Assembly (NCBI GenBank): GCA_020002185.1
Contig: CM034536.1
Location: 14,729,199 to 14,793,198 of the forward strand
Reading direction: 5' to 3'
From: Paraescarpia echinospica
Taxonomy: Eukaryota; Annelida; Polychaeta; Sabellida; Siboglinidae
DNA: 64,000 nucleotides
The notes beneath the pieces are model-generated. The model made no database searches and had not been told where the DNA came from. It saw only the letters and a list, made by a program, of their open reading frames with translations. The first letter of the stretch is position 1. The number at the start of each line of letters is the position of its first letter. The position numbers and the translations under genes are program-made. This document shows positions 22,550 to 32,570 of this stretch, piece by piece.

Positions 22550-24404
22550 GTATATGATTGACTAAAACTGTTTATTTTCACTGTTCTTTCTGTGTTTTGG
22601 AAATTATATTTCAACCACTTATAGAGATTTTTGAGTAGTTTAAAACACACTATTCCATTGAAACACACTATTTCATTAATTGGCACATTTCATGTTCCTA
22701 TGTTTTCATGACGCCAGTAGGCGTAACAGCCAGTAACTTTGTTCTCGTGATATTCCCATCCTAGGGACTTCAGTTAATTCGACGAGCATAATGGATACTT
22801 ACGGAGATACGTTTTATTCAGAAAATAGTGATGTGTTTATAGCAATATGAAGAATAAGAAATGCGCCTTTTCGGCAGAATATTCCACCCCGATTACTGGT
22901 GTACGTGATTATTGGTGGTGGAAGGCCAACGTTTTCCCGAAAAAAACGGCATGTTTACTCATCGCGACAGGTCTCGGGTTATCTTCTGGGATGTTTTGAC
23001 TTTAAAAAAAACTAACGTGTCTTATGTTACTGGCCTATATTTGATACGTTGCTCTTTCCTACCTTTAGTTGAGCCATTCCCACCATGTAAAGGAGCGAGT
23101 GCCTTTTTCTCAACAAATACGTGTTGTGATACAATGAATGAGCGAAGACAGACTGTGAACACACCGCGGACGACAGGGAAAGATAGAGAGAGTTGACAAG
23201 AAAAGCTACGAATTGAGTGAAGAGTAACTCTTTTTTGGTATTACATAGTGTTTGTTATTTTGACACGCGTTGACATTCTCCCTTGATACTCCCAGTGATA
23301 CGTCGTCATTTCTGCGAGTACAGGTGCTGGTTTCTTGACCAAACGGACGGCTACTGTTGGTAAACGTTTACCAAAGCTTAGCATTTGGAACACGTTTAGG
23401 CCAGGGGCGCTGGACAAACCGCGGAATATTTCCAAAGATGTTGCCAGTGATTTTGTTTGAATAGTCATTCCATTTACTCATTCCTCCCAACACGATGTCT
23501 ATAATATGATCTATGTCCCGTGCATATGTGATCGGTCTTAAGCCACTGCTTGCCCACCTTTCTGGCGCTGTGTTTTTCTTGAACTGAAATTCCGAGAATT
23601 CTTTTAAAAATACGAAGTGCGTAAAATTCTTTAGTTGCCTTAGGGTTCTAAACTTCTAATCAGCGTAGGTTTTGAGAATACGGGCCTGTTACTTCGGTAT
23701 TAACGCACACCTAATAACCACGTGGGATCATGGGATACGATGTACGTTTCAAAATGGTAGACGTCTGGAAAAGTCGGTGAATTTCTCGATGTCTACCTGG
23801 CTATAGGCTACGCCGCGCCACCGCATAGGCGTCGTGTATTCATCGGTCAACCATCGGGCCGCCCGGCATCCAGCCCCCGTCGGGCCGCTTGTCCTGTCAG
23901 GGCCGCTGTTTTTGTTTTGTTTTCCGAAAAAGAAGACATAATCTTAGGGTTGTATGTTCATTGGCTATATTTAATCCTACTATAGCTATTAGTGCCATCG
24001 AAACACAGCAGGCTGCGTTCACAGTCAAACGCAGGATGACTACATTAACAGGACATATCACAACAAAATATACTAAAACAGTTACAGTAACTACAATATA
24101 CGTGTTTTACTGTATATTACTGGACACTTCTGTTGACAGCAAACATCATGCAAGTATGATATGTTCGCATACATGCTTTTGGGAATTACGAAGCTGAAAA
24201 ACTCGTACGCCATAATTTCCAGATCAATGGAGTCGATGGCTTTCTTGTTCAAATGGCATAATTGTTCACGTGGAGCTGATCAAAAATTATCCGCAGCGAC
24301 TGGATAAGCACGGTAATAGCTGGTAGGGATTCGTCACCTTCTATCAGACTGTCGTGAGTGATGCAGAGCGGATGGAGGGCCGCCCGGCATTAATATCGAG
24401 TCCG
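22550..24404. other. Intergenic sequence
   Basis: Nothing convincing. The motif GGGCCGCCCGGCAT occurs at about 23857-23870 and nearly again at 24379-24391. Confidence 0.4.
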
Positions 24405-24560
24405 GGTTGATACGACGGCCACGCACCACCGCTCCACCGCACCATCACATCGCCGTACCACCACATCGCCACACCACCACATCGCCGCACCATCGCACCG
24501 CTGCACCACCACATCGCCACATCACCACATCGCAGCATGACCGCACCGCCGCACCGCCGT
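24405..24560. repeat. (CACCACATCGCCG)n-type degenerate minisatellite
   Basis: About 155 bp of CACC/CATCG/CCGC words in a 12-15 bp period. Frames on both strands are repetitive and not genes. Confidence 0.85.
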
Positions 24561-25257
24561 ACAAACAGCTATGCTTTAATGACCCCTGTGACGACCATTA
24601 TAACACTTTGTGAAACTATAGACTAACGTCACCATGGAAACAGATAGACATGTGGGGAGAATATATTGCCAAAATATGCTACAGGTGTACAATAAATCAC
24701 ATAACATTCAGCCACTTTACCGAGTCGCTGGGATACGCTTACGTCATACTGGATTTACTAATATAATTCGATATGAATGCCATTTTCTGCACAACATTAC
24801 AAAAGAAAAGATCGAGGTGGTTGAACTGTAGTCGATCTTCAAAATCATTCACGCGTGTGCTTGGATGGACACGTGAAAAGTTGTTGGACACTTTACAAGC
24901 CAAAGGCGTCCTCGTCTGCTTGCCTTATCTAGTTTTGCTTTGGATAGGAGTCTTGTTAAATCGTGTCACGTGGTGTTAAATGGAGGCAGTCCGACCATTG
25001 TTATCGTAGAATCATGTTATACCGTATGAGTTGTATATGTTATAACATACTGACTGCCCAGATATATGTTTTTATTGCAATCAAAATTATCGTTTACACG
25101 GCAGGGCGGCGCTCTCAAAGTCGTAACCTTTGGTCCGATAGGAATCATAACTCAAAACGAATGCATTCAAATGAAATGATTCTGTATATTCTAAATAATA
25201 ATCGTGTATTCCCAACGACTACGATGCGCAGGCGTAGTCCAACGCCGTTTTGACAAC

Positions 25258-25357
25258 TATTTGTTGTCGTTTTCTCCAGTGGTTGTCGCCGTTTTGAGCT
25301 ACGTATTGTTGCCGTTTTTACCAAGATTGTCGCCGTTTTGGTTGTCGCCGTTCTGCT
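25258..25357. repeat. Interspersed TTGTCGCCGTTTT repeats
   Basis: The words GTTGTCGCCGTTTT and GTTGCCGTTTT recur at least five times with irregular spacing of about 15-30 bp. The minus-strand frame over them gives a Thr/Ile-rich repetitive peptide, which I reject as a gene. The flank 24561-25257 holds nothing recognised. Confidence 0.6.
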
Positions 25358-25481
25358 TTTTCTGGAATTATCCGAGCTTGCTATTGGCGGACTTGACTGA
25401 CAGCACGGACATGTTATAACCATTACATTCTGAAGTTGTTTCTCTTTCGCTAATACATATTTGGGCAATCGGTGTGTTATA

Positions 25482-25900
25482 ACAGATATCAAGAACTCTA
25501 TAGCTGTTAATGGCGCACAAATATGGAATACTTTAAATCCAGAAATAAGAAAATGCAGCTCTCTAAGTGCGTTTAAGAGAGCATATTTGCAGAACGTGTT
25601 TAATTAGACAACAGGGACAAACAACGTAATGAACAGTTTAACACAGCGTTTTTTATTATATTTATTGATGCTACATATTTTACCAATATTATTTGTGCAA
25701 TTCTAATTTCTAAATTGTTAGATGTATTTAAGTATATCTTAACTACATTATGCAATATACTATTTTATTTAAATAATTTGTTTAGCATGTCTATAAAATT
25801 TACCTGTACTCTAATATTTTACAATCACGACCCTTAGGAAGATCAAATGTATATTTCATAAGGTTATCGTGAATAAACAATGTTTATTATTATTATATAG
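25482..25900 (+). mobile_element. LINE 3' end (ORF2 tail, AT-rich 3' UTR, TTATTATTATTA end)
   Basis: Frame 25482-25607 reads TDIKNSIAVNGAQIWNTLNP then EIRKCSSLSAFKRAYLQNVF to a TAG. The G..IWN.L...IR.C.S...FK...L pattern is the usual C-terminus of CR1/L2-type non-LTR ORF2 proteins. About 290 bp of AT-rich 3' UTR follows, ending in GTTTATTATTATTA near 25895, a typical microsatellite tail. Upstream domains are missing. It belongs to a different family from the two large CR1 copies. Confidence 0.6.
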
Positions 25901-26416
25901 CTTACACTTTATACCGTGATCTCACGATAAAAACGAACGTACAAACTTGGCTGTTAAGCCCAGCATGCACGTAACGCCGCGACGATTTATCTGCGATTAT
26001 TTGCTTGTGACAATTTGTCTGCGACAATTTGTCGCGTCACGACGCGAACACTTTGGAAGTCATACACGTCACGATGCGACCGCCACGCTACTGGCGACAA
26101 CGACATGTTGATGCATGCACTCCTGTGGTAAAATCAATTTGTTTGCACAAATTTGATTAAATGTATGGTAGAGATTCAGAATACTAATACCTTATGGAAC
26201 GCGAATCGCCAGGTTTTTTGTTAAATCGATTTTGCCTATTGCGAACGGCGAAACCGGGGAACACCGGCGTGCACAATCTTACAAACACAAAACATTAAAT
26301 ATTGTATACTGCAAAAAATATGGGCAACCGAGAGGTACAGATAGAATCAGAGATGTGATATTCAAATTCCTACAGCGCAATCGATACACGGGCGCTACCG
26401 AAGAACACCCAATACA

Positions 26417-26518
26417 TCAAACGGAAGTCGCGTCAAATAAACAAGGCCTCTGCTGCCAGAGGTCTGTCAATTTCTTCTCTAATTCTATATTCAAATCAAT
26501 GTTTGCCATCTGCGACAT
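26417..26518 (-). pseudogene. MADF-like domain N-terminus, truncated
   Basis: Minus-strand ATG at 26518, 33 codons, TGA at 26419-26417. The peptide contains IELEKKLTDLWQQRPCLFDA, which has the hallmark of a MADF (Myb/SANT-like) domain start: L...L..LWx.RPCL.D. MADF domains of about 85 residues occur in DNA-binding proteins and in Harbinger transposon accessory proteins. The stop falls right after the first helix region, and I could not follow the rest of the domain in other frames, so I call it a fragment. Its setting among palindromic repeats favours a transposon origin over a host gene. Confidence 0.45.
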
Positions 26519-26627
26519 TTTCTCCGTGTTTTACGGGCAGTCCCACGACTTCTAGGAAGCTTCTGATTTGTTAAGTGCCTCAACTATTTCGGAATGCAAA
26601 TACATACGCCACCTACGCGTCGCAGAC

Positions 26628-26768
26628 GTCACGACGCGAATCGCCGGCGACTATTTGCCTTTACTGGCATACGCGTCACGACGCGAATCGCCGGCGACTA
26701 TTTGTCTTTACCGGCATGCGCGTCACGACGCGACGGTTTGTCTGCGACTATTAGTCTTTAATATCAAA
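26628..26768. repeat. 47-bp tandem repeat, about 2.7-3 copies
   Basis: Starts at 26628, 26675 and 26722, each opening GTCACGACGCG; the first two continue AATCGCCGGCGACTATTTG, and the third diverges. It carries the nested palindromes CGTCACGACG and CGCCGGCG. Confidence 0.85.
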
Positions 26769-26875
26769 CATGTTTGATATTATGCGACGCAATAAAAACT
26801 GCATAAAGACTGCCCTCAAGTCAAGCGTCGCGTCACAAGGGGGGCATACACGGTACAACAAATGATCGCAGACGC

Positions 26876-27667
26876 GTCTGAAGGCCCATTTACACGAACA
26901 ACTAGTTGGCGGACTAGTTGGCAACTCGGTGTTGTCCAACTAGTCCAACAACTTTTACGTGTGCATTTACACATGTGACATGTCTCGACACAGCGAACAA
27001 CTACGACCTTGACCTCGACTGCGACTGCTTACGATTTGGAGCTCTCGGGTAAAGAAACAGAAAAGTAGTTGACAGCAAACGGAATTGTTTTTGCTGAAAC
27101 AACGATTACAGTTCTCAGATGTTATTTATTTCGCTTAAAACCATTGCCTGCAGTACCTGGTAGTCTAGCCTAGGCTAGGGTCGCCAAGCTACGCGTTAAT
27201 TAACTTCAACAGATAGTGCATCGAGTGATCGACCCGCATGGACCTGGGACTCGGGTCGGGACAGCAGTAAATATCGCAACAAATTTACGTAAAATCTAGA
27301 ATACACATTAACTTGTTGTGCTAAGGACGTCGCAGTCTTCTACTATTCGTCGTTGTTTTGTCATGCAAGTGTAGATCCTAGAGTGTATATTTCGCAAACT
27401 TTTATTATGTTCGTTATTCAGATCAACTTCTAATTCGAAGTAGAAGACAAAATGGCGGACGAAATGTTTACAAGTATATGAACGCAACTCCGAACAACTA
27501 GTCGGTCAGATTGGGGCTAGCCCCAATTTGGACGACTCCGTCGACGCCGTGACAAATCGTGCCTAAACCAATGCGTACACGAGCAACTAGTTGCCGGACT
27601 AGTTGGCCAACTCGGTGTTGCCCAACTAGTCCGCCAACTAGTTGTTCGTGTAAATGGGCCTTCAGAC
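26876..27667. mobile_element. Non-autonomous TIR element (MITE-like), 0.8 kb
   Basis: Both ends read inward as GTCTGAAGGCCCATTTACAC and continue matching for about 45 bp through GAACAACTAGTTGGCGGACT. Both subterminal regions are built from AACTAGTT palindromes and contain ACTCGGTGTTG. There is no transposase; the interior is AT-rich with one ATGGCGGACG start that stops quickly. Outer flanks show no clear direct duplication, so the superfamily is open (Harbinger-like by end sequence, not proven). Confidence 0.75.
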
Positions 27668-28030
27668 AATAAAATCCAGTGACATGTATGCCTGGCTTTA
27701 GGTAATTAATAAACAGGAAGTTCGCGAAATCAGGTGTTCTTAGTCCCGATATGCCCATGTGTGTGGGAGCGAGCCAATTACAAGTAGCAAATGCCAATAA
27801 ACAAGAAGTACAAATAGGGGGTGTTTAAAAATTGTATTATTTGTTTACAATTGTTATATTTCACAACTTTTACATTACGAACACAGTATCAAGCTTATTA
27901 AACGCAATTTGGCAGGCAACATAATGTTTTATTAAGAACAATGAACAAATCAATGCAAATAGATGAGCAACTGACAACGTACCTTTAAAAATAGCGTCTA
28001 TTCGCGACTCATCAAACGGACTATCGTAAT

Positions 28031-28080
28031 CACCGCCGCCACCGCCACCGTCACCGCACCGCCACCACCACCACCACCTG
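28031..28080. repeat. (ACC/GCC)n trinucleotide tract
   Basis: CACCGCCGCCACC-type sequence, read on the minus strand as a Gly/Val/Ala run. It sits at the edge of the GC-rich promoter-like region; 27668-28030 holds nothing recognised. Confidence 0.8.
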
Positions 28081-28087
28081 CACTCAC

Positions 28088-28237
28088 ACGGGTGAGTTCG
28101 ACTGACCGATGACTGGTCCGTTTGACTCTCGCTCTTCGCCGTAAATAAACAGCCACAGATTCATCCCCCGATTGAGCGAGACGCCGCCGACCACTCAACG
28201 CGCTCCTGGCACCGCTCCGCCGCTCGAGTGTTGCCAT
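28088..28237 (-). CDS. Candidate first exon, Arg-rich, divergent from 28.5 kb
   Basis: Minus-strand ATG at 28237 in a strong context (GTCATGGC), 50 codons without a stop, ending in phase 0 at donor CGT|GTGAGT (28087-28082). The peptide starts MATLERRSGARSALSGRRRL and contains DESVAVYLRRRARVKR. Arg-rich translations are common in CpG-rich DNA, so codon content alone is weak; the exact frame-to-donor fit and start context are the support. Not recognised. Confidence 0.33.
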
Positions 28238-28560
28238 GACGACGGTCACGTGACCGGGTCGTTCAATGGGATGCCTGCCATAGCTCGTGAGTCGGCGTCG
28301 CAGAAAAGTCGTCAGAACTGACGCGACGCTGGATCGAACGCCGCATCGGGATTACGTACGTGACGCAGTGACGTCGAGGGATAACCGAATCCTTCGGGTG
28401 AGTACGACACGGTGCATGCTAGCGTTGACTCCGCGCGGAAACGCGCCGGCAGGCCGGCCGGGAAACTTCTCGGACGGGCTCGCTATACTGCGTATCGTCT
28501 GCTCAGCTGGCGGTGCGCGTTTCTGTGAACGGTGCCAGAGCCGCCTATAAATAGACAGGC
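28238..28560. promoter_or_regulatory. GC-rich candidate divergent promoter with TATA box
   Basis: A CpG-rich island in an AT-rich region. It contains a perfect palindrome GGTCACGTGACC (28244-28255, an E-box/USF-type CACGTG), a CRE-like TGACGTCG near 28370, a strong plus-strand donor GGGTGAGTACG near 28399, and TATAAATA at 28546-28553. The TATA box lies 33 nt before an ATG at 28579. Candidate exons face away on both sides. Function is inferred from composition and motifs only. Confidence 0.45.
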
Positions 28561-28578
28561 GAGGGGATAGCGCGTGTG

Positions 28579-28752
28579 ATGAAACGGCCCAACAGGAACG
28601 CCGATGATGCTCCCGAGCGAGCTAGCCATGAAACGTCTCCTGACGGCGGTCTAGAGGAGTATCGCTACCCGCCAGAGAGTTGGTTGCTTCCGGTAAATGG
28701 TGTCCAGCGGACGGTAAAGTTGTTAAAAAGGGGTGAATCGGTGATTAAATAA
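28579..28752 (+). CDS. Candidate ORF or first exon downstream of the TATA box, 57 codons
   Basis: The ATG at 28579 opens a frame to a TAA at 28750-28752. It begins MKRPNRNADDAPERASHETS and continues with EEYRYPPESWLLP. It lies directly after TATAAATA (28546), so a transcript would have a very short leader. Donor-like CCG|GTAAAT (28693) and ACG|GTAAAG (28714) could end a first exon. The hydrophilic, Pro/Glu/Arg-rich composition looks protein-like. No homolog is recognised. Confidence 0.35.
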   Translation: MKRPNRNADDAPERASHETSPDGGLEEYRYPPESWLLPVNGVQRTVKLLKRGESVIK

Positions 28753-29401
28753 GTTAACAAAGTTGAAGAGTGACATAGATAAACAAAAATATGTTTCACG
28801 TGTGAGAATTTCGTATGATAAATACACACATGTCTGCCGCCTCTTCTCGTATGAGTATCAAGTCCATATCTGGCATTGTCGGCTATCGCTGGCCGATCTA
28901 CAAATTGGTTCCGCCAACGAAATACTTGTAGATTTATCCTAGCTGGATAAAACGTACACCCCAAAACAAGCAGCAATTAGTTCAATTATTTTATGATGCG
29001 CAAGCAATCGTAATAATGCCGTAATATCTACACATATTAAATGCCACATAGTTGGACCGCACGCGAACACATCCGCAAAAACACGCCAGTATGCGACTAA
29101 GCTGCTTCATGGCCCTAGTCAATAACCTGTTAACAAAAACATATGTTAACAAAAGTCAATAGTCTGTTAACAAAATACATAAATGTAGGCCCTATACACG
29201 TAATGTGTATATTATATGTATATGGTAACATTTTAATGCCGAATATAGTTGTATAAATATGTATATATTACACCAATATAGTTGATGTTATTACCAGGCC
29301 AAACGTAGAAAGACCGAAATAAAGAAAGAATGATAATGTCGACAACTATGAACTAATGTCAAAATGCGGACCGAACAGCGGAAGGTAAGGTGAACGGCAG
29401 A
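28753..29401. other. Intergenic sequence
   Basis: AT-rich. Words of the type GTTAACAAAA repeat at 29125-29175. No gene is seen. Confidence 0.45.
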
Positions 29402-29715
29402 GGATGGAGACATGTAGAGATGGCGATCCTCGGACCCTCAGTCGAGAGATTCCGGGTTAGAATCATCTTGGTGGTGTTTCGGACGTTGGGCAAATTATTC
29501 GTTCACTCCACGTTGCTCCAGTTCACTCAACTGTATGAATGAGTACCTGGCCGCAGACAGCGTTGATTACTTGTGTACGAATAATCATTCATTGCAGCGG
29601 GGCTGAATGTTTCCCAGAGAAGTCGAGATGGTGTTCGATTGAACAGGTCTGCCAGGGAGTAAAGTGTAAAGCGCTTTGAGCAGTACTAAAGACTAAATAC
29701 GCCGCTATATCAGAA
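29402..29715 (+). mobile_element. tRNA-derived SINE
   Basis: The head is tRNA-like: GTAGAGATGGCGATCCTCGG (A-box region), CCCTCAGTCGAGAGATTCCG, and a decayed B-box GGGTTAGAATC (29454-29464). The body has the conserved stretch TTGGGCAAATTATTCGTTCA through CCAGTTCACTCAACTGTATG and GAGTACCTGG, known from central domains of several invertebrate SINE families. The tail has GTAAAGCGCTTTGAGCAGTA ending near GCCGCTATATCAG, again typical. The exact superfamily (Meta-, Ceph- or other domain) is uncertain. It would be transcribed by Pol III and mobilised by a LINE partner. Confidence 0.72.
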
Positions 29716-30231
29716 CTCACCTGTTTGTGATGCATCGAGAGGGTGGACAAGTAAACGAGCTGCTCAAATAAGAAGAGGACGAATACACGTGACGTGGCTA
29801 ATTATAGGAACAGTGGCTTGGAAAAGAGATGCATTGAATGTTAGTGAAGTCCCTGCGGTTGATCCTACTTCCCCCTCCTGGTCACAGGTGTTCCCATCCG
29901 GGGCTGCCAGGATGTGGGTGGTACCGTCAGCAGTAATTGCCTGGTGGTCGTGACTCAAGCTCACTAAAAATTGCAGTGCTTCAAGTCGCGTTCCCTTACT
30001 GAGGCTTATCCGGCAACAGACGCGAACGATTTTGGACAAAGTTTAAACAAAACGTTTTGAATGTATAACGCAACCTCGTTCTGCGTTTTGTCACGTCAAA
30101 GTGGAATCAAACAATACGGTAACACTTTGTTTTCCCATGAAGGGAAATTGGTGTGCAGCATTCATAAAACCAAACGATGAATGCTAATAGTTTTGTGTAA
30201 TAAAGTATACTGTTCGCAAGGATTCCTGAAT
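29716..30231. other. Intergenic sequence
   Basis: A minus-strand frame at 29764-30039 is open for 91 codons but has no ATG start and no recognised domain. Confidence 0.4.
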
Positions 30232-30307
30232 AACAATGGTAGTTTAATATAACAATGGTAGTATAATATAACAATGGTAGTATAATATAACAATGGTAGT
30301 ATAATAT
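30232..30307. repeat. 19-bp tandem repeat, 4 copies
   Basis: Unit AACAATGGTAGTATAATAT; the first copy differs by one base (TTTAAT). Confidence 0.95.
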
Positions 30308-30340
30308 AACAAGCAGAATCGAAAATTATTGTTAGTAGCC

Positions 30341-30343
<3 letters not shown>

Positions 30344-30372
<29 letters not shown>

Positions 30373-30535
30373 CGTGCGTGCGTGCGTGTGCACGTGTGTG
30401 TGTGTGTGTGTGTGTGTTTGCGTACGTGTCTGCGTACATGTTTTCGTGTGAGCGTGCGAGCGTCATGCGTGTGTATGTGTGCATATTATGTGTGCGTATG
30501 TATCGCGTGCGCGTGTGCGTATATACACAGGTATA
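30344..30535. repeat. (GT)n/(GC GT)n microsatellite
   Basis: Perfect and imperfect GT runs with GC and CA interruptions, decaying to the right. Long alternating purine-pyrimidine sequence could adopt Z-DNA. Overlapping frames are artefacts. Confidence 0.9.
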
Positions 30536-31162
30536 CATAATTTATAATCTGATGTCCATATGTCATTGACGTAACTCTAACTGAATTGTATAATTATAAT
30601 TAATATCCAGAGAGCCTCGCCAACTCACCAAAGAGGAGGCGATGCACAACCACCAACGCCACCTCAGGAATTTGCGCCATTGATTATTTATAATAAACAC
30701 GCTGACGCGGAACATATGTGCACTGCATGATTCTTATATAAATCTAGATAGACCGAGCAAGGTTTGCATACAGCGTAGATAGTAACACAATACGCATTCC
30801 GTCGGCGAGCGAATCGTATTTAAAAACGAAGCATCCGTGACACGTCGTGCACATGCGCGGGTCCCGACTGAGGATGCAACCGCATAGCTTAGCAATGATA
30901 CGTGGAATGTTGCCTTGTGACAGCGCGAGGCGCCGCTTATGATGACGAGAATTAACCCAGCTAGGAGCGTCGGAGAGAACCCCGGCACACCGGAAGCGAT
31001 TTAGAATAATGAATGGCCGGGAACACGGGAACACGGACCGCGCACGAGACAGCCCCGCTCTTTATCGGTGTACTAGCGTCCGTCTCAGTATTCCCGTTGG
31101 ACAGCGGTGATTCGGCCATTGAACCAGAGTTGAGGTGAGATCGCACTATTTTGGCGTTGTAT
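30536..31162. other. Intergenic sequence
   Basis: No gene or repeat is supported here. Confidence 0.4.
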
Positions 31163-31235
31163 AGGACGCGGTGGAGAAGTGTATAGAGCACCGGACTCTC
31201 AGTCGAGTGATCCCGTTTTCGAATCACGTCGTTGC
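31163..31235 (+). mobile_element. SINE tRNA-like head only (same family as 29.4 kb)
   Basis: GTATAGAGCACCGGACTCTC then AGTCGAGTGATCCCG and a B-box-like TTTTCGAATCACG. It parallels the head of the 29402-29715 SINE word for word (GGAC.CTCAGTCGAG.GAT.CCG). The body domain is absent; the sequence breaks off about 14 bp before a CR1 fragment. Confidence 0.6.
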
Positions 31236-31248
31236 CTTTACGAAACTT

Positions 31249-31312
31249 TTCTACCCACTTAGTGAAATCTTCCAAAATGCATAACATATTTGTTAAGCAT
31301 GACCTCATGCTT
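31249..31312 (-). pseudogene. Isolated 64-bp CR1 reverse-transcriptase fragment
   Basis: On the minus strand it reads MRSCLTNMLCILEDFTKWV, nearly identical to the corresponding segment of the CR1 copies (ARSCLTNMLCFLEDITKWV in copy 2). Nucleotide identity with 47336-47395 is high. Neither upstream nor downstream CR1 sequence is present, so this is not an ordinary 5' truncation, which would keep the 3' end. Confidence 0.8.
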
Positions 31313-31606
31313 GACAAATACGTTGAGACGTGGTCAAACTTTCTTATGTCCGATGTTCCCCATAGTCGTGTCCATGGTTAGCCCGTGTAGAACACTGTAC
31401 AGGCATGAATAGGGTTTTAAACGATGTTCCCTTTAAGTGGATGTCTCTTGTAGCAAACACTAGTGTTACGGTGCATGTGTGCGTTTTGCCCATCGATTTC
31501 GCCAAATGACCTTTGCATGGGAGTAGGTCAACGCCCCAATAGCGGCGTAGATCCAAAGCTGACCGCCGTTTTCGTATCGGCGACTCATGTATGTGTTGCG
31601 TCTTGA

Positions 31607-31756
31607 GGCCGGGGTACACTGTCACTTTTCGCCCGTGAGACTACAGTGTCCACTGCAGTGGACACACTGCTGTCTGACATAGTCTGATGTGGTCTGACGT
31701 GGTTTGGTCTGGTCTGGTATGGACAGGTCGAGCATAAAGTGCCAGTGTGTCCCGCC
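31607..31756. mobile_element. 150-bp MITE with about 27-bp TIRs and a central palindrome
   Basis: Ends read inward as GGCCGGGGTACACTGTCACT and GGCGGGACACACTGGCACTT, matching at most positions for about 27 bp. The interior holds a perfect 20-bp palindrome GTGTCCACTGCAGTGGACAC (31646-31665) and a (GTCTG)n-like stretch. No coding capacity. The target duplication is not clear. Confidence 0.6.
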
Positions 31757-32570
31757 TTAAGTTTTAAAACTGAGACGCTATGACCGCTATACGTGTTTTT
31801 TACGCGTCACCCACCTATTGCTGTAAGTAATTTGTGCGTGCATGCGTTCGTGCGTGCGTGCGTCTGTGTGTGCGACGTTCTTGCCTAACCGTAGCAACCT
31901 GTTCGTAAAGCGCGTCGTTCAAGCACAAATGGGGTACGGAATGTCACCTCGTCCTGCGTGCACGCGTCCGATCTCTCAACAACAGCCACTGTTTTTTCCC
32001 GCTTACTTTCGCGATACCTCGCTAATGATCAAAACGCTATATTTAAAGCACCATTACGTAAACATCCGCACATATTGAACTTCATCCGCCATAATGCACA
32101 GGCGCATAACACCGGAAGCAAAGGGCGAGTTGACTTCGAAACAGCCACGGAACTAGTATCGATCATGATAAAAACAGCCACGCCCGTTAGTAAACAAATC
32201 TGGATCATTAAACAGATATGGGTCTTTCGTAAACCGTTACATCTGCCTCTCGTTACGTGTCTCATGATTTAGACAGCTGTATCCGAACGTCGGGTCAGCG
32301 TCAGCGTTAGCGTGTTGTCGGGTCGAACATCGATGCTAAGATCATAATATCCGGCGTGCTGACAACGTGTGTAGCGATTAACCTACAGCGATCTAACTTC
32401 ACGATCTACCTAATAGGCCTAACTTTACTTAATACTAACTTATATAGATACTTGATATCACCTCAATCAAACCACAACCAAATGTCAAAACGAACATCAC
32501 AGTAAATACTTACTTGTATCGGTATCAAACACATTTGGCAATGCAAACACCCACCACTGTACATTCTCTC
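31757..32570. other. Intergenic sequence
   Basis: Short GCGT/TGCG-rich patch at 31835-31872. Frames at 31842-32272 show no recognisable protein. Confidence 0.4.

Larger units (their letters stand above)
25960..26870. mobile_element. Probable DNA-transposon remnant with GTCACGACGCG palindromes
   Basis: The region is studded with GTCACGACGCG and TTTGTCTGCGAC words (26034, 26060, 26628, 26675, 26722) and contains a MADF-like N-terminus on the minus strand (26417-26518). Animal PIF/Harbinger elements encode a Myb/SANT or MADF-like accessory protein, so that class is my best guess. Terminal repeats were not defined. Left (about 25960) and right (about 26870) edges share only weak similarity, so the boundaries are approximate. 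Confidence 0.35.

Noticed and set aside
25145..25492. 115-codon minus-strand Thr/Lys-rich frame
   Set aside because: Most of it translates the TTGTCGCCGTTTT repeats.
29764..30039. 91-codon minus-strand frame
   Set aside because: Opens at TTG, has no ATG and no clear splice sites; looks protein-like in part but cannot be supported.
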